DNA from: Rhizobium terricola
GTDB taxonomy: Bacteria > Pseudomonadota > Alphaproteobacteria > Rhizobiales > Rhizobiaceae
Assembly: GCF_012927355.1 (NCBI RefSeq)
Contig: NZ_JABBGK010000001.1
Coordinates: 1,172,649 to 1,236,648, forward strand
DNA: 64,000 bases
Direction of reading: 5' to 3'
Made by a program: the position numbers and the translations under genes. The notes beneath the pieces were generated by a model. The model saw only the letters and a program-made list of their open reading frames with translations. It made no database searches and was not told the DNA's origin. Shown here one piece after another: positions 25,696 to 32,597 of the stretch (positions are counted from its first letter, which is position 1; every line of letters begins with the position of its first letter).

Positions 25696-26397
25696 ATGTC
25701 AGACGACGAAATCATTCTCTCGGAACTCTCTGACGACGAACTCGTGCAGCAGATGCACGACGACCTCTATGACGGCCTCAAGGAAGAAATCGAGGAAGCG
25801 ACCCGCATCCTGCTCGACCGCGGCTGGGCCCCTTACGACGTCCTGACGCAAGCTCTCGTCGAAGGCATGCGCATCGTCGGCGTCGACTTCCGCGACGGCA
25901 TCCTGTTCGTTCCGGAAGTTCTCCTCTCGGCCAATGCCATGAAGGCCGGCATGACGATCCTGCGTCCGCTGCTCGCCGCTACCGGCGCACCGAAGCAGGG
26001 CAAGATGGTGATCGGCACTGTGAAGGGCGACATCCACGATATCGGCAAGAACCTCGTCGGCATGATGATGGAAGGTGCCGGCTTCGACGTCATCGACCTC
26101 GGCATCAACAATCCGGTCGAAAACTATCTCGAAGCTATCGAGCGCGAAAAGCCGGATATCCTCGGCATGTCCGCCCTGCTGACGACGACCATGCCCTATA
26201 TGAAGGTCGTGATCGATACGATGAAGGAAAAGGGCATTCGTGACGAGTATATCGTTCTCGTCGGCGGCGCGCCGCTCAACGAAGAGTTCGGCAAGGCCGT
26301 CGGCGCCGACGCCTATTGCCGCGATGCCGCCGTCGCCGTCGAAACGGCGAAGGAATACATCTCCCGCAAGCACAACAGCCTCGCGGCCCGCGCCTGA
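25696..26397 (+). CDS. Corrinoid (cobalamin-binding) methyl-carrier protein, MtgC/MttC type
   Basis: Carries the methyl group on cobalt between the MttB-type enzyme and tetrahydrofolate. The 233 residues comprise an N-terminal helical cap (DELVQQMHDDLYDGLKEEI) and a Rossmann-like B12 domain. The base-off ligand motif is GDIHDIGKN at 111-119, with Asp112, His114 and Gly117; the later SALLTTTMPYMK and LVGGAPLNEEF segments are typical of this class. GGGAAG precedes the ATG at 25696. It is divergent from the methyltransferase gene and followed by a strong hairpin. The acidic N-terminal start (MSDDEIILSELSDDEL) is slightly longer than usual. Confidence 0.92.
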   Translation: MSDDEIILSELSDDELVQQMHDDLYDGLKEEIEEATRILLDRGWAPYDVLTQALVEGMRIVGVDFRDGILFVPEVLLSANAMKAGMTILRPLLAATGAPKQGKMVIGTVKGDIHDIGKNLVGMMMEGAGFDVIDLGINNPVENYLEAIEREKPDILGMSALLTTTMPYMKVVIDTMKEKGIRDEYIVLVGGAPLNEEFGKAVGADAYCRDAAVAVETAKEYISRKHNSLAARA

Positions 26398-26413
26398 GAC
26401 CTTAGACACGAAA

Positions 26414-26440
26414 CCGCCGGTCGCTTCGAGCGACCGGCGG
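26414..26440 (+). terminator. Hairpin after the corrinoid-protein gene
   Basis: A 12-bp perfect stem (CCGCCGGTCGCT and complement) with a TCG loop, 17 bp after the stop. The following sequence is not U-rich, so it may work as an mRNA-stabilising or partial terminator. Confidence 0.6.
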
Positions 26441-26532
26441 CGAAATTCTGAAAAGACGTCCGCCGCAAAGATTTCTGCGGAACATATGCCCTGACCGACG
26501 ACCGGGCACGACGGTGGGGACAATGCCGACCG

Positions 26533-26691
26533 TCAGTTGGCGGCGTTCTCGACATCCTGGCCGGCCTGTTGCGTCGCATCAACCGCATTTGCGGTATCCT
26601 TGCCCATGCCGCGGATCGTGTTGCCGCAAGAGGCAAGCGCGAAGGCGCAACCGAGAACCGCGACGGCGAAGGAGAGTTTCCGGGTGGTCAT
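26533..26691 (-). CDS. Entericidin-like lipoprotein (copy 1)
   Basis: Tiny lipoprotein of 52 residues: signal helix (KLSFAVAVLGCAFAL), lipobox LASC with lipidated Cys, then the GNTIRGMGKDTANAVD core of the EcnA/EcnB entericidin family. Entericidins are small envelope lipoproteins that in Escherichia coli form a toxin/antidote pair linked to stress lysis; the role in rhizobia is unknown. A second copy lies at 27384-27542 on the same strand, on the other side of the DUF1638 gene. A longer in-frame reading upstream would run antisense to DUF1638 and is rejected. Confidence 0.8.
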   Translation of the reverse strand: MTTRKLSFAVAVLGCAFALASCGNTIRGMGKDTANAVDATQQAGQDVENAAN

Positions 26692-26745
26692 GCTTGAGAA
26701 CTCCGTGTTAGCGCTGGGATCAATGAACGTGTCGGGAATGCGACG

Positions 26746-27348
26746 ATGAAACGCGTGAACAGCGAAAAGGTTCAGATCATCGCCTGCGGGGCCATCGCCC
26801 GCGAGATCCTGGCCGTCCGGGACGCGAACGGGCTCGACCATATCGATCTCGAATGTCTTCCGGCGATCTGGCATGTCTATCCGGAAAAGATCGCGCCGGC
26901 GCTACGCGAGAAGATTGCCGCTGCCCGCGCCGCCGGCTATGGCCGCATCTTCATCGGTTATGCCGAATGCGGCACCCAGGGGCAGATTGACAAGATCTGC
27001 GAGGAAGAGGGTATCGAGCGGATCGCCGGCCCGCATTGTTATGCCTTCTTCACCGGAACGGAAAAGTTTCTCGCCGAATGCGAGACCGAGTTCACCGCCT
27101 TCTACCTGACCGACCTCATCACCCGCCAGTTCGAAGCCTTCGTCATCGAGCCGCTGAAGCTCGACAAGCATCCCGAACTGCGTGACATGGTGTTCGGCAA
27201 TTACACGAAGATCGTCTACCTCGCCCAAACCGAAGACAAGGCACTGCAGGACAAGGCGAAATGGGCGGCCGACTATCTCGGCCTCGACTATGAATACCGC
27301 TTTACCGGCTACGGCGATCTCGATCCCGCGTTGAAGGCACTCGGCTAG
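26746..27348 (+). CDS. DUF1638 protein associated with corrinoid methyltransferases
   Basis: Soluble 200-residue protein with the DUF1638 pattern: VQIIACGAIAREI near the start, IFIGYAECGTQGQIDKIC, the GPHCYAFFTG segment and a Tyr-rich C-terminus. Conserved-looking cysteines in CGAI, AECGT and PHCY could bind metal or a cluster. The family is often found beside MttB-type methyltransferases and corrinoid proteins, as here, but its reaction is not established. GGGAATG lies ahead of the ATG at 26746. It may be a methyltransferase accessory or activation protein (inference). Confidence 0.85.
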   Translation: MKRVNSEKVQIIACGAIAREILAVRDANGLDHIDLECLPAIWHVYPEKIAPALREKIAAARAAGYGRIFIGYAECGTQGQIDKICEEEGIERIAGPHCYAFFTGTEKFLAECETEFTAFYLTDLITRQFEAFVIEPLKLDKHPELRDMVFGNYTKIVYLAQTEDKALQDKAKWAADYLGLDYEYRFTGYGDLDPALKALG

Positions 27349-27383
27349 GCCGAACCCGAGCGGACTCTTTCCCGCCCTCTCCC

Positions 27384-27542
27384 TTAATTCACGGAATTGG
27401 CGACGCTGCGGCCAGCATCCTGCGTCGCGTCGACGGCATTGCCCATGTCGCGACCGATGCCGCGGATCGTGTTGCCGCAGGCGGTAAGCGCGATCAGGGC
27501 GAGGCCCATGGCGGCGATCGTCAGGACAGGTCTTACAGGCAC
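27384..27542 (-). CDS. Entericidin-like lipoprotein (copy 2, GTG start)
   Basis: Second 52-residue entericidin-like lipoprotein, beginning with GTG (VPVRPVLTIAAMGLALIA), lipobox LTAC, then GNTIRGIGRDMGNAVDATQDAG. It is clearly paralogous to the copy at 26533-26691: both share CGNTIRG-G-D--NAVDATQ-AG. GGGGAG seven bases before the GTG supports the start. An ATG-only search would miss it. Two paralogues flanking one gene may act as a pair, as ecnA/ecnB do in enterics, or may simply be a local duplication. Confidence 0.75.
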   Translation of the reverse strand: MPVRPVLTIAAMGLALIALTACGNTIRGIGRDMGNAVDATQDAGRSVANSVN

Positions 27543-27803
27543 GTGGAATCTCCCCGATGGAACAAATCAGACGTCTTCGTCCATTGCACCGGCTTGGGGT
27601 GAAAACAAGGCAGACGTTTCGTTCCAGCCGCCCTCTCTGCCGAACGGCGGAAAACGCCAGGCGTGGCGGCGCTACGCCGCCTTAACCCGCCATTCAGCAT
27701 GCCTTCTCAATTCGGTTCGCTTGGCCATCCTCTTTAATGCCTCCGCAATGCCCAGCCTACAGGATGGGCATGAGGTCGAGGCATAAGAACAAGGTTCAAG
27801 ACA

Positions 27804-28451
27804 ATGACCGATGGGATGGGGACAATTCTCAACAATTTCGCAATTGCCGAAGAGAGGGCGCGGCCCGAGCGGCTTTCCGATCTGCTCGTTCAGCTCTCGC
27901 GTGCCGGTGACGGAAAGGTCACCATCCGCGACATCGCGATCGCGCTGCAGGACCGCTCCTTCGGGGCCTTCCTGCTGGTCTTCGCACTTCCCAACCTCGT
28001 GCCCCTGCCGCCAGGCGCGACTTTCTTCCTCGGCCTGCCGCTGATCTTCATCGCCTGGCAGATGTTCGCCTCGGCCGAGGGCCGGGTCTCCTTTCCCCGC
28101 CGTATCGGCGACTATGGGGTCGAGAACCAGACCTTCGACCTGATCGTCAAGCGTCTCGTCCCGTGGCTTCGCCGTGCGGAGCGCGTACTCCTGCCACGCT
28201 TCTGGTTCCTCGACAGCCGCTTCTCCGAACGGGTCATCGGGTTCCTCGCGCTCGTCCTCGCCTTCGTCATCTTCCTGCCGATCCCGCTCGGCAACTGGCC
28301 CCCTGCCGTGGCGCTGGCCGTCATTGGCTTTGCCCATTCCCAGCGCGACGGTCTCGGCGTGGTGCTCGGCTGCGCAATCGGGCTGCTCTCCCTCGTCGTG
28401 GCCGGTTTCGTAGTCTACACCGCGAGCGCCGTGCTGCTGATGGTTTTCTGA
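27804..28451 (+). CDS. exoD: ExoD-family membrane protein
   Basis: Inner-membrane protein of 215 residues with the ExoD pattern: a soluble N-terminus (RLSDLLVQLSRAGDGKVTIRD), a proline-rich membrane entry (FALPNLVPLPPGATFFLGLPL) and three or four C-terminal helices. In Sinorhizobium ExoD is needed for normal exopolysaccharide and alkali tolerance; the biochemical role is unclear. AAGGTT lies ahead of the ATG. It is close to the next gene (start codon 30 bp after the stop) but functionally unrelated as far as can be seen. Confidence 0.85.
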   Translation: MTDGMGTILNNFAIAEERARPERLSDLLVQLSRAGDGKVTIRDIAIALQDRSFGAFLLVFALPNLVPLPPGATFFLGLPLIFIAWQMFASAEGRVSFPRRIGDYGVENQTFDLIVKRLVPWLRRAERVLLPRFWFLDSRFSERVIGFLALVLAFVIFLPIPLGNWPPAVALAVIGFAHSQRDGLGVVLGCAIGLLSLVVAGFVVYTASAVLLMVF

Positions 28452-28481
28452 CACCCCATGACGACCGGAGGCACTTCCCCG

Positions 28482-29264
28482 ATGGCCGATGCGACGTCCA
28501 GCTCCGCAATCGTCGTCGTCATGACCGCGGGCGGCCCAAATCCTGCAGTCATCATCAACGCGCTTTCCCGTTGCTATCCAGGTCTCCAGGTCATCCAGGA
28601 GGAACCCGAATCGAAATCGGAGATCCTCCGTCGCCGGGCCCGCCGTCTCGGATGGGTGAACGCCTGTGGCCAACTCGCGACGATGATGGCGGCGAAGCTT
28701 CTGAGGCCGCTCGCCCGCCGGCGAACAGCAGCGATCCTTCGAACCGCCGGTCTGTCGGCGGTCGTTGACCCACGCGTGCCCGTTCATCCGGTCCCTTCCC
28801 TCAACGATCCCGACTGCGCTGCTCTCGTCGCCCGGCTCAAGCCGGCTGCCATTCTCCTTGTCAGCACCCGCCTCATGAATCGTGCCACGCTGGCGGCCAT
28901 GCCCTGCCCCGTTCTCAACCTGCATGCAGGCATCAACCCGGCCTATCGCGGACAGATGGGCGGATACTGGTCGCTGATCGAGGACGATGCCGCCAATTTC
29001 GGCGCAACCGTTCATCTGGTGGACGCTGGCACCGACACGGGCGGCACGCTCTACGAGGTGCGGACACTCCCCGACCGCGGCGACTTCATTGCGACATATC
29101 CGCTGCTTCTGACCGTGTCGGCGATCGACATCACCTTGCAGGCGGTCGATGACGCCGTCCATGACCGGCTTGCCCCATATCAGCCGGAAGGCCCGTCTGC
29201 GCTGCGCTTTCCGCCTGCCGTCTGGACATGGCTCGGCAACGGCATCCGCCGCCGCATCTGGTAA
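28482..29264 (+). CDS. Formyltransferase-family protein
   Basis: Protein of about 260 residues with the formyl-transferase catalytic fold: VLNLHAGINPAYRGQMGGYW contains the HxGxxPxxRG motif, and ATVHLVDAGTDTGGTL is the following conserved loop with the catalytic Asp. It probably transfers formyl from formyl-tetrahydrofolate to an amino group, as in methionyl-tRNA or sugar-nucleotide formyltransferases; the N-terminal half is divergent, so the substrate is unclear. The start at 28482 follows GGAGG; an upstream ATG at 28458 is possible. Its place amid folate-linked genes is suggestive but not proof of a link. Confidence 0.72.
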   Translation: MADATSSSAIVVVMTAGGPNPAVIINALSRCYPGLQVIQEEPESKSEILRRRARRLGWVNACGQLATMMAAKLLRPLARRRTAAILRTAGLSAVVDPRVPVHPVPSLNDPDCAALVARLKPAAILLVSTRLMNRATLAAMPCPVLNLHAGINPAYRGQMGGYWSLIEDDAANFGATVHLVDAGTDTGGTLYEVRTLPDRGDFIATYPLLLTVSAIDITLQAVDDAVHDRLAPYQPEGPSALRFPPAVWTWLGNGIRRRIW

Positions 29265-29270
29265 AACTAG

Positions 29271-29301
29271 GCGACGTCGCTTTTTGCTCTGTGCGACGTC
29301 G
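29271..29301. promoter_or_regulatory. Repeated GCGACGTCG elements before the small virulence-factor-like gene
   Basis: Two copies of GCGACGTCG at 29271-29279 and 29293-29301, 22 bp apart (about two helical turns), ending 61 bp before the start codon at 29363. Each contains GCGAC and GTCG half-sites similar to those upstream of the mttB-type and GlxA-type genes. Candidate regulator site. Confidence 0.45.
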
Positions 29302-29362
29302 TGACAAGCGCAGTCCGCCGCTTGCGCCATGTGCATTGTGACTAAAAAGGGAGAGCGAGCAG

Positions 29363-29665
29363 ATGGCCGACAGGATCATCGTCTACTGGCGGGACATACC
29401 CGCCCAGGTCATCATCAAGCAGGGCCGGAAATCCGCAAAGCGCGCACTATCGCTGCGCTTCACCGAAGCAATCGACATGTGCGCGATGCGTTCTGGTGCG
29501 GCTGAGACGGACGACTATCTGGCCGAGTGGCGCAAGGGCGATCCGGAACCGGTCGGCGACGACCTGGAGGCGGAAGCCGACAAGGCGGCGTCTGAACTCG
29601 AATCCGCTTACGACAAGGCGCGACTGGTCGCGCTGGTACACGCTGGAGGTCGCGAAAATGGTTGA
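29363..29665 (+). CDS. Virulence-factor-family small protein
   Basis: A 100-residue soluble protein beginning MADRIIVYWRDIPAQVIIK, matching the pattern of a small family annotated as virulence factor, whose real function is unknown. It is rich in charged residues, with an acidic C-terminal helix region. GGGAGAG precedes the ATG. It overlaps the MetV-like gene by eight bases and opens the row MetV-like, MetF-like. This makes a role in folate methyl oxidation more likely than virulence. No catalytic motif is visible. Confidence 0.7.
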   Translation: MADRIIVYWRDIPAQVIIKQGRKSAKRALSLRFTEAIDMCAMRSGAAETDDYLAEWRKGDPEPVGDDLEAEADKAASELESAYDKARLVALVHAGGRENG

Positions 29666-30242
29666 TGGAAAGCCCGGTCCGGGCAATGCGGCTCCGGCAA
29701 AGAAGGCCGCGACCGGCGCCTTCACGCCCGCCGGCGTCTCGCCAAACCGCCGCGCCCGCCGTTCCTACACGATCCGGCTCTGGTCGGTGCGCCATTCGCG
29801 CTTTCTCGAATGGTTCTACAATCGCTTCGCCAGTGCCTTCTTGGTTCTGCATCCGCTGTGGAAGAAGCTCGGTTACAACCGCGTGGAAAAGCCGGTCACC
29901 TTCGTCGAGCGAAACGTCAAGGGCCTTCTCTTCGACTGTCGCATGTGCGGCCAGTGCGTGCTGTCTTCGACCGGCATGTCCTGCCCGATGAACTGCCCGA
30001 AGCAGCTTAGAAACGGTCCCTGCGGCGGGGTTCGCGCCAACGGCCATTGCGAGGTCGAGCCCGACATGCCCTGTGTCTGGGTGCAGGCCTGGGCTGGCTC
30101 GCGGAACATGACCAACGGCGATGCAATCCTCAAGGTGCAGAAGCCGGTCAACCAGTCGCTGCGCGAAACCTCTTCCTGGCTGCGCGTGACGGCCGAAGCC
30201 GCTGCTGCCCGTGATACTCTCTCGAAGGATGCGAAGGCATGA
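29658..30242 (+). CDS. MetV-like cysteine-rich partner of methylenetetrahydrofolate reductase
   Basis: A 194-residue protein with the MTHFR C-terminal cysteine domain. Cysteines at 94, 97, 100, 109, 113, 122, 131 and 139 (DCRMCGQC, SCPMNC, NGPCGG and following) can hold zinc and/or an iron-sulfur cluster. In acetogens the MetV protein of this kind works with MetF. GGAGG lies just before the ATG at 29658, which overlaps the preceding stop; the following MetF-like start overlaps this stop by ATGA. The N-terminus is basic (SPNRRARRSYTIRLW). It probably links MetF to an electron carrier during methyl-tetrahydrofolate oxidation or methylene-tetrahydrofolate reduction. Confidence 0.8.
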   Translation: MVDGKPGPGNAAPAKKAATGAFTPAGVSPNRRARRSYTIRLWSVRHSRFLEWFYNRFASAFLVLHPLWKKLGYNRVEKPVTFVERNVKGLLFDCRMCGQCVLSSTGMSCPMNCPKQLRNGPCGGVRANGHCEVEPDMPCVWVQAWAGSRNMTNGDAILKVQKPVNQSLRETSSWLRVTAEAAAARDTLSKDAKA

Positions 30243-31330
30243 GCCCCGATATCAATCCCCACGATCCCGGCGCGCCCCTCGATCCGCTTCCGGGTCATTC
30301 CTCCCGCGGCCGGCTTGAGCGCGTGCTTCGCCGCGGCGAGTTCGCCGTCACCGCCGAGCTCAACCCGCCGGACAGCGCCAATCCGCATGACGTCTACGAG
30401 CGTGCAGCGATCTTCGACGGCTGGGTCGACGGGATCAATGCTGTCGATGCCTCGGGTGCCAACTGCCACATGTCGTCGGTCGGCATCTGCGCGCTGCTGA
30501 CGCGCATGGGCTATGCGCCGATCATGCAGATCGCCTGCCGCGACAAGAACCGCATCGCCATCCAGGGCGACGTGCTCGGTGCCTCGGCGATGGGCGTGCA
30601 GAACATCATGTGCCTCACCGGCGACGGCGTTCAGGCCGGCGACCAGCCGGGCGCCAAGCCGGTCTTCGATCTCGACTGCATGTCGCTTCTCGAAACCGTG
30701 CGCAGCATGCGCGACGAATCGAAATTCCTGTCGGGCCGCAAGCTGACCTCGCCGCCGCAGGTCTTCCTCGGTGCAGCGATCAATCCGTTCGCACCCCCTT
30801 ACGATTTCCGTCCCTATCGACTTGCCAAGAAGATCCAGGCCGGCGCGCAATTCGTCCAGAGCCAGTACTGCTTCGACGTGCCGATGTTCCGCGAATACAT
30901 GAAGAAGGTGCGCGATCTCGGCCTGCACGAAAAGTGCTTCATCCTCGTCGGCGTCGGACCGCTTGCGTCTGCGAAGACGGCCAAGTGGATCCGCTCCAAC
31001 GTGCCCGGTATCCATATTCCCGACGCGGTCATCAAGCGCCTCGAAGGTGCGGAGGACCAGAAGAAGGAAGGCAAGCAGCTCTGCATCGACATCATCAACG
31101 AGGTGAAGGAGATCGAGGGCGTTTCCGGCATGCACGTCATGGCCTACCGCCAGGAGGAGTATGTCGCCGAGATCGTCCACGAATCCGGCGTGCTCAAGGG
31201 CCGAAAGCCGTGGAAGCGGGAGGCGAACCCCGTCGACCAGCTGGTTGCGGAGCGTCTCGAGCAGATCCGCGAGGAAAAGGTCGAAGACCAGCAGCAGCTC
31301 GCCGGGATCGCCGCCCAGCACCCGCATTGA
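30239..31330 (+). CDS. Methylenetetrahydrofolate reductase (MetF-like, MetVF type)
   Basis: FAD-dependent barrel enzyme of 363 residues interconverting methyl- and methylene-tetrahydrofolate. Family features are FAVTAELNPPDSANP at the start of the barrel, GVQNIMCLTGDGVQAGDQ for flavin and folate binding, FLGAAINPF and a GAQFVQSQYCFD segment close to the canonical TQ/SQ-F-D motif. It is coupled to the MetV-like gene by ATGA, which marks it as the MetV-dependent form rather than the stand-alone E. coli form. In this setting it probably oxidises methyl groups derived from betaine toward methylene-tetrahydrofolate. The C-terminus extends in a charged Gln/Glu-rich tail. Confidence 0.85.
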   Translation: MSPDINPHDPGAPLDPLPGHSSRGRLERVLRRGEFAVTAELNPPDSANPHDVYERAAIFDGWVDGINAVDASGANCHMSSVGICALLTRMGYAPIMQIACRDKNRIAIQGDVLGASAMGVQNIMCLTGDGVQAGDQPGAKPVFDLDCMSLLETVRSMRDESKFLSGRKLTSPPQVFLGAAINPFAPPYDFRPYRLAKKIQAGAQFVQSQYCFDVPMFREYMKKVRDLGLHEKCFILVGVGPLASAKTAKWIRSNVPGIHIPDAVIKRLEGAEDQKKEGKQLCIDIINEVKEIEGVSGMHVMAYRQEEYVAEIVHESGVLKGRKPWKREANPVDQLVAERLEQIREEKVEDQQQLAGIAAQHPH

Positions 31331-31448
31331 GACATGAGACTTGCCGACGCTGAGCTGGCGGGCTTCTGCCCGGCCGGCCCAGCGAGACTTGTAACCCATA
31401 TTGCCGCGCGTTAGACCTTCTGTCCTCGCGCCCGACCGGAGACCATCC

Positions 31449-32417
31449 ATGACCCGCACCATCGTCGCATCCGCCACCAAGGAAATCATCATCGGCTTCG
31501 ACCAGCCGTTCTGCGTCATCGGCGAACGCATCAACCCGACGGGGCGCAAGAAGCTCGCCGCCGAAATGCAGGCCGGCAATTTCGACACCGTCATCAAGGA
31601 TGCGCTCGAACAGGTCGCTGCAGGCGCCACCATGCTCGACATCAATGCCGGCGTCACCTCCGTCAACCCGAACGAGACCGAGCCGGGCCTGCTGGTGCAG
31701 ACGCTCGAAATCGTCCAGGGCCTCGTCGACGTCCCGCTCGCCATCGACAGCTCAGTGACGGCCGCCATCGAGGCCGGCCTCAAGGTCGCCAAGGGCCGCC
31801 CGCTGATCAACTCGGTCACCGGCGAGGAAGAAAAGCTCGAAGCCATCCTGCCGCTCTGCGCCAAGTACAATGTCCCGGTCGTTGCCATCTCCAACGACGA
31901 GACCGGCATCAGCCAGGACCCGGACGTGCGCTTCGCGGTTGCCAAGAAGATCGTCGAGCGCGCTGCCGACTACGGCATCAAGCCCTACGACATCATCGTC
32001 GATCCGCTGGTCATGCCGATCGGCGCCGTCGGTTCCGCCGGCCTTCAGGTTTTTGCCCTTCTGCGTCGCCTGCGCGAAGAGCTCAAGGTCAACACCACCT
32101 GCGGCCTCTCCAACATTTCCTTCGGCCTGCCGCATCGCCACGGCATCAATGCCGGCTTCATCCCGATGGTCATCGGCGCCGGCATGACGTCCGCGATCAT
32201 GAACCCCTGCCGTCCGCAGGAAATGGAGGCCGTCCGCGCAGCCAACGTGCTGAACGGCACCGACGAAAATTGCTACAACTGGATCAAGACCTATCGCGAC
32301 TACAAGCCGGCTGAAGGCGGCGCCTCCGCCGCCCCCGCTCCGGCCTCGGCCGCAGCCGGTGGTGGCCGTCGTGGCGGCCGTGCGGCTCGCGTCGGCACCG
32401 GCGCTGCGACGGAGTGA
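31449..32417 (+). CDS. Methyltetrahydrofolate:corrinoid methyltransferase (MtgA/AcsE type)
   Basis: Pterin-binding barrel of 322 residues that would transfer the methyl group from the corrinoid protein to tetrahydrofolate. Visible segments are IGERINPTGRKKLA, MLDINAGVTSVNPNE, PLAIDSSVTAAIEAGL, INSVTGEEEKL, the ISNDETGI loop and GLSNISFGLPHR. GGAG precedes the ATG at 31449. An imperfect hairpin at about 31348-31384 separates it from the MetF-like gene. The last ~30 residues are Ala/Gly/Arg-rich (AAAGGGRRGGRAARVG), matching tails on other proteins of this pathway. Its partners are the corrinoid protein and the MttB-type enzyme. Confidence 0.88.
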   Translation: MTRTIVASATKEIIIGFDQPFCVIGERINPTGRKKLAAEMQAGNFDTVIKDALEQVAAGATMLDINAGVTSVNPNETEPGLLVQTLEIVQGLVDVPLAIDSSVTAAIEAGLKVAKGRPLINSVTGEEEKLEAILPLCAKYNVPVVAISNDETGISQDPDVRFAVAKKIVERAADYGIKPYDIIVDPLVMPIGAVGSAGLQVFALLRRLREELKVNTTCGLSNISFGLPHRHGINAGFIPMVIGAGMTSAIMNPCRPQEMEAVRAANVLNGTDENCYNWIKTYRDYKPAEGGASAAPAPASAAAGGGRRGGRAARVGTGAATE

Positions 32418-32446
32418 TGGCGACCGCCGCCCCTTGCTAGACAACG

Positions 32447-32476
32447 GATCACCCGCTGATTTTTCACCGGGTGATC
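32447..32476 (+). terminator. Hairpin between the folate methyltransferase and activator genes
   Basis: Perfect 9-bp arms (GATCACCCG and complement) with a 12-base loop containing TTTT, 30 bp after the methyltransferase stop, followed by GTTTCAC. It probably weakens or ends transcription before the activator gene. Confidence 0.6.
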
Positions 32477-32597
32477 GTTTCACGTCGGGAACAGTCATTC
32501 GTCCCGGATCCCGCCGTTGCATGGCGCCCCAAAAGGGTTCCGCCGACCTCCTTCAACATCTGGATTGCGTTCCTTGAAGACGCCGGAAAGATCGATC

